Positions 60,580 through 64,000 of a stretch of 64,000 nt of DNA are shown piece after piece. Position 1 is the first letter of the stretch, and each line of letters starts with the position of its first letter. Origin of the DNA: Arthrobacter luteolus NBRC 107841 (GTDB lineage: Bacteria > Actinomycetota > Actinomycetes > Actinomycetales > Micrococcaceae); assembly GCF_001552075.1 (NCBI RefSeq), contig NZ_BCQM01000001.1, forward strand, positions 372,001 to 436,000. Reading direction: 5' to 3'. A program made the position numbers and the translations under genes. The notes beneath the pieces are model-generated. The model saw only the letters and a program-made list of their open reading frames with translations, ran no database searches and was not told the origin of the DNA.

Positions 60580-63500
60580 TCAGGACCGGCTCTCTTCCTT
60601 TTCGCGGACCTCTTCCGGTTCGCTTCGAACCCTTGTCAGCCGCCAGACGGCGAGGGCAATCAACCCGGCGGCAAGCAGGGCCAGGAGCAGGAACGTGTAG
60701 CCGCGCAGATACCAGAGGACCGCCAATGCGACTCCCGCGGCACCCCAGATAGTGAAGAGCCTGCGGCTGGCGAGCAGGCCGAAGGCAAGCAGCCCGGCGT
60801 GCGCCACCAGCGCCCACAGTTGCTCGGCCGTCCCTCCGGACCCAATGGTTGTCAGGCCGCTGCCGGAGAGAATTACCGCCGATGCTCCCAGCAGGAAGGT
60901 GAAGCTGGATTCCCGTTTCCGCAGATACTCCCAGGCAGCCAGGCCCGCCAGGACGAAAGCCCAGTACTGAACGGACCAGAAGGCGTCGAGAGGATCTCCG
61001 GCGAGGTACCAGCCCATCCGCTGCACAGCGAGCGCCGCCGGGAGGACGGCCGCCTGCGCGGCCTGTTCCCGCAGCGTGTCCGGCGCTTCCCGGACAGCAA
61101 GCGCCAGTGCCGCCAGCAAGGTCAGCGAACCGGCCAGGGCTGCATGGTTCCACTCCCCCATGGCGGGAACTGATCCGGCAACAAGCGCGAAGGCAGCGGC
61201 TGAACCCATAATCCGGGAGCGCAGCTGCCTCCCGGGCACCCCGTCAGCCAGCGAAATGAACATCCGCAGCGCCTGGAGCAGGAGGGCAGCGGCCCAGGCC
61301 GGCCACAGATATCCGTACCCCTGCGGAAGGGGACCCCCCAGTGCGGAGCGCTGGAATTCCCCCACGGCAGCCAGTGCTGCGATGCAGAGCAGCGGCGGCA
61401 CACCCACCGCCAGCCATGGACGGGCCCGGGTGTAGGAAACCGTGAGGAAGACGGCAGCGAGTGCGGTCAGTGAGAGCGCGGTCAGCATCAGGGCGTACTT
61501 CCCCGTTGCCAGGAGCAGTACGGCAGCCGGGTAAGCCGCTGCAGCAGTGAGAAGGGCAGTGCGGACCGGCAGGGCAAGCGCGGGCCGGGCTTCACCTGCG
61601 AGGGCTGCTGCGGCCAGGGCTGTCAGCACCAGACCTGCTGCCAGCGGGCCCAGCACCGGTCCGGGCAGTATGCCTTGCCCGCTGAACCGCGCCAGGCCAG
61701 TCAGGAGCAGGGGCAGCGCTCCGAGCGCGTAAACACCCGGGTAGAGGAACGCGGCTGCACGCCAGCGGGCAAATCCGGCGGCAGCAACGGCCAGGAGCAG
61801 CAGCAGCTGGGCCACCACAACATCCCGGTGCGCTCCCGTCCCGGCTGCCCATGCATAGCCGGCATATATAACCGGGGCGGAAGCCAGCAGGGCCATGGTC
61901 GTCCACTGGGCGGGGGCTGCGAAGCCGATGCCGCCCAGCCGGGGTTCCAGACCAGCACGCACGGCCTGGGCCGCGGCCAGGACCACCGCGGCGGCAGCGA
62001 ACACCCCATGCATTCCGGCTCCGGCGTCAGCGGCAAGGAGGCCGGCCTGGACGGCGGCCAGGATCTGTACGCCCAGCAGATAGTGCCCGCGGTTGGGCTG
62101 GCTGCGGCGCGTCACGAGGTATCCGCCGTACGCCACCGCCAGCAGGAGCAGCAGCTCGTAGCTCCGCAGGCCCCAGACGCCGGCTCCGGCCAGGGCTGCT
62201 GCCGCAAAGCCGCCGGCAGCAAGTCCTTCCCACCTGCCCGGGCGCAGCATCAGCGCGGTGGCGGCGTTCGCGCCCAGCGCAGCCCAGATCAGCACCTGGG
62301 TCCAGCCGGTCTGCGGGTGCTCGAGGGAACGGACAGCAAGCTCCGCTGCCAGCACGGCCACGGCAGCGGAGACTGTCAGGACCGAAGCGTGGGGCAGCGG
62401 AGCTTTCCTCCGGATTCCTGCGGCGGTGGAACACTGCGTGAACAGGGCGGTTGCGGCGGCCGTGAGGATGAGCGCAAGGAGCACTTCCGTTTCCGCCGGA
62501 CCGGGCACCGCCGCGTAGGTAAGGGGAAGCAGTGCCAGCACCGCCAGCCCGCCCCACCGGGAAGGTTCCGCTAGGCCCAGTGGTTCCACCCGCCGGTGCA
62601 GCAGAGTCCGCAGGATCTGTGCCGCAGCGAAGGAGACTGCCAGCGCGATAAAGAACCCGTTAATATGCCCCACCAGGTCTGCAGCCACCAGGGCTGCGAC
62701 GAGGCTGCCAAGCACCTGCGCCGCCGCCAGATAGGCTCCGCGGAACGCGTTGCCCCGGTCACGCAGGAGCACCACGCAGTACGCCAGGGCGGCGGCGAAG
62801 AGGAGCTGGTAGCCACGCAGTCCCAGCAGGCCTGCGCCAAGCAGGGCCGCTGCCAGCAGCCCTGCAGGGGCCGCCAGCGCCAGCCTGGTGCCGCGGTGCA
62901 GAACGGCAGTCAAGAGGTTCGCGCTGAACGCCGCCCACAGTCCGGCCAGGGCCGGCGCGGTTGCGGGTGCGTCCGCCAGCCGGAGGCCCAGCGTGAGCAG
63001 CAGCGCCAGGACCGCGGCTTCGGCCGTGTCCTGGAGAATGCTCCGTCCGGGCGCAGCGGTTCGATTGGGCACCAACGCGAAGACTGCCTGGGTGGTGACG
63101 GCACTGATTGCGGCAATGAGCAGCAGCACGGTTCCGGTACCTGCCTCGGCATCCGCGCGCACTGCGTAGTACGCCAGCGGAAGCACGGCCAGAGCCACGA
63201 GGGTTCCCCAGTCCAGCACCCGGCCCAGCCCGACTGCGGCGAGCCTGCGGTGCAGCACGATGCGGAGAACGTGCTGCACCGCAAGCGAAAGTGCTATGGC
63301 GGTGAAGACTCCATGGATGCTGAGTCCCAGATCGGCGGCAACGAGGCCGGTGAGCAGTGTGAAGAGGGCCTGTGCTGCTGCCAGATAGACCCCGCGGACC
63401 GGCTGCGGCGAGAACTTCAGCATCTGCAGGGCACAGTAGCCCAAGGCCGCTGCGGTCAGCAGTTCGTATCCGGTCAGCCCCATCATCCCGGCCCCGAGCA

Positions 63501-64000
63501 CTGCGGCGGCGGCGAAGCCTGCAGGCGCCGCGGCGGCGGCTCCCGGCCGGCGCAGCAGCGAGGACAGGACGTTGACGCCCACCAGGACCCACAGGGCGGA
63601 CAGCGCCAGGACGGATGCGGGGGCTTCCACAAAGCGCAGCGCGGCGGCCAGCACAATGCCGATGCAGATGGAGGACGCGAGCTCGCCGTTCGGGAACTTC
63701 TCCGCTCGGCCCGCCGCCAGGCGCACTGCGGAGACGGCCTGGTTCGCTGCCACGGCCGCAATTCCTCCGGCCAGCGTCCAGGTCCAGGCGGCATCAGGAG
63801 CCTGGGATTCAAGGACAGTGTAAGCAGCGAGCGGAACCAGCAGGATCCCTGCGCACCGCGCCGCCAGCACGAACGATCCACGTTCATCCCCGCTGGCGCG
63901 GCCGGCACGCAGCACGGTGTATCCGGTGAGCAGTGCCAGCACCAGCAGCAGCGGCCAGAGCGGCGCCTGCCCGGTCAACACGCGGGGAAGCACGCCAAGC
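60580..64000 (-). CDS. Very large polytopic membrane protein with three internal repeats, 5' end outside window
   Basis: At least 1137 residues; the frame stays open to the right edge, so the N terminus lies outside, and the GTG at 63993 is just the first possible start in view. The chain is almost all hydrophobic helices rich in Ala, Leu and Gly, perhaps 35 or more segments. Three units of about 218 residues (97-309, 310-527, 528-740, counted from 63993) share the same landmarks: GYELL/GYQLL/SYELL, RGVYLAAAQ/RGAYLAAAQ/RGHYLLGVQ, and a basic LHRR-type loop followed by GLG/GLA/GFA. The last 400 residues are also membrane-spanning but not repeated, and the C terminus is a charged tail (RVRSEPEEVREKEESRS). 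No enzymatic motif recognised; function unknown. Confidence 0.75.
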   Translation of the reverse strand, partial: LGVLPRVLTGQAPLWPLLLVLALLTGYTVLRAGRASGDERGSFVLAARCAGILLVPLAAYTVLESQAPDAAWTWTLAGGIAAVAANQAVSAVRLAAGRAEKFPNGELASSICIGIVLAAALRFVEAPASVLALSALWVLVGVNVLSSLLRRPGAAAAAPAGFAAAAVLGAGMMGLTGYELLTAAALGYCALQMLKFSPQPVRGVYLAAAQALFTLLTGLVAADLGLSIHGVFTAIALSLAVQHVLRIVLHRRLAAVGLGRVLDWGTLVALAVLPLAYYAVRADAEAGTGTVLLLIAAISAVTTQAVFALVPNRTAAPGRSILQDTAEAAVLALLLTLGLRLADAPATAPALAGLWAAFSANLLTAVLHRGTRLALAAPAGLLAAALLGAGLLGLRGYQLLFAAALAYCVVLLRDRGNAFRGAYLAAAQVLGSLVAALVAADLVGHINGFFIALAVSFAAAQILRTLLHRRVEPLGLAEPSRWGGLAVLALLPLTYAAVPGPAETEVLLALILTAAATALFTQCSTAAGIRRKAPLPHASVLTVSAAVAVLAAELAVRSLEHPQTGWTQVLIWAALGANAATALMLRPGRWEGLAAGGFAAAALAGAGVWGLRSYELLLLLAVAYGGYLVTRRSQPNRGHYLLGVQILAAVQAGLLAADAGAGMHGVFAAAAVVLAAAQAVRAGLEPRLGGIGFAAPAQWTTMALLASAPVIYAGYAWAAGTGAHRDVVVAQLLLLLAVAAAGFARWRAAAFLYPGVYALGALPLLLTGLARFSGQGILPGPVLGPLAAGLVLTALAAAALAGEARPALALPVRTALLTAAAAYPAAVLLLATGKYALMLTALSLTALAAVFLTVSYTRARPWLAVGVPPLLCIAALAAVGEFQRSALGGPLPQGYGYLWPAWAAALLLQALRMFISLADGVPGRQLRSRIMGSAAAFALVAGSVPAMGEWNHAALAGSLTLLAALALAVREAPDTLREQAAQAAVLPAALAVQRMGWYLAGDPLDAFWSVQYWAFVLAGLAAWEYLRKRESSFTFLLGASAVILSGSGLTTIGSGGTAEQLWALVAHAGLLAFGLLASRRLFTIWGAAGVALAVLWYLRGYTFLLLALLAAGLIALAVWRLTRVRSEPEEVREKEESRS
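61774..63705 (-). repeat. Three protein-level repeats in the large membrane protein
   Basis: Units at about 63067-63705, 62413-63066 and 61774-62412. Landmark tyrosines at residues 176, 395 and 612 and arginines at 200, 418 and 635 are spaced 217-219 residues apart. Similarity is at protein level; the DNA has diverged. Confidence 0.7.

Overview
This 64-kb window is chromosomal core DNA from a high-GC Gram-positive actinobacterium. It is most likely a member of the Micrococcaceae close to Arthrobacter. The evidence is the high GC, frequent GTG and TTG starts, an HrcA/CIRCE-controlled groES-groEL pair, a GuaB2/GuaB3 pair, a short-form adenylate kinase, a treX-treY-treZ operon, and ribosomal operons lacking rpsD and rpsN at their usual places. 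The gene order (guaB3, guaB, groEL, groES, tsaD, rimI, tsaB, tsaE, alr, nnrDE, glmS, glmM, rpsI, rplM, truA, rplQ, rpoA, rpsK, rpsM, rpmJ, infA) follows the mycobacterial arrangement closely. I saw no tRNA, rRNA, insertion sequence, prophage or CRISPR array.

Layout, 1-21.7 kb: the 5' part of glpD (minus strand, running off the left edge), guaB3, guaB, a membrane O-acyltransferase with an SGNH domain, and groEL-groES with two CIRCE operators. Next comes a plus-strand iron-siderophore ABC importer behind an iron box, then a PatB/MalY-type lyase, a THUMP-like methyltransferase, an SDH-L shikimate dehydrogenase-like protein and a YbdK-type carboxylate-amine ligase. A tight minus-strand unit alr-tsaE-tsaB-rimI-tsaD supplies D-alanine and the t6A tRNA-modification machinery.

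Layout, 21.7-38 kb: a GNAT acetyltransferase, an aldo/keto reductase, the coupled glgX(treX)-treY-treZ operon turning glycogen into trehalose, nnrDE (NAD(P)HX repair), acpS, glmS, coaA and mscL (plus strand), and glmM. glmS and glmM act in the same UDP-GlcNAc route.

Layout, 38-64 kb: rplM-rpsI, truA, and the alpha-type operon (infA-rpmJ-rpsM-rpsK-rpoA-rplQ). A ugpAEB-ugpQ glycerophosphodiester uptake operon with a likely PHO box is set between that operon and map-adk-secY. Then follow the spc-type operon (rplN to rplO) and the S10-type operon (rpsJ to rpsQ). At the right edge are a 43-residue membrane peptide gene and a very large polytopic membrane protein built from three about 218-residue internal repeats.

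Most of the window is conserved housekeeping DNA. The unusual points are regulatory (a terminator embedded in the truA start, an attenuator between groES and groEL, the PHO box), low-complexity extensions on several ribosomal proteins, a GuaB3 without any cysteine, and the triple-repeat membrane protein, which is the best candidate for something uncharacterised.
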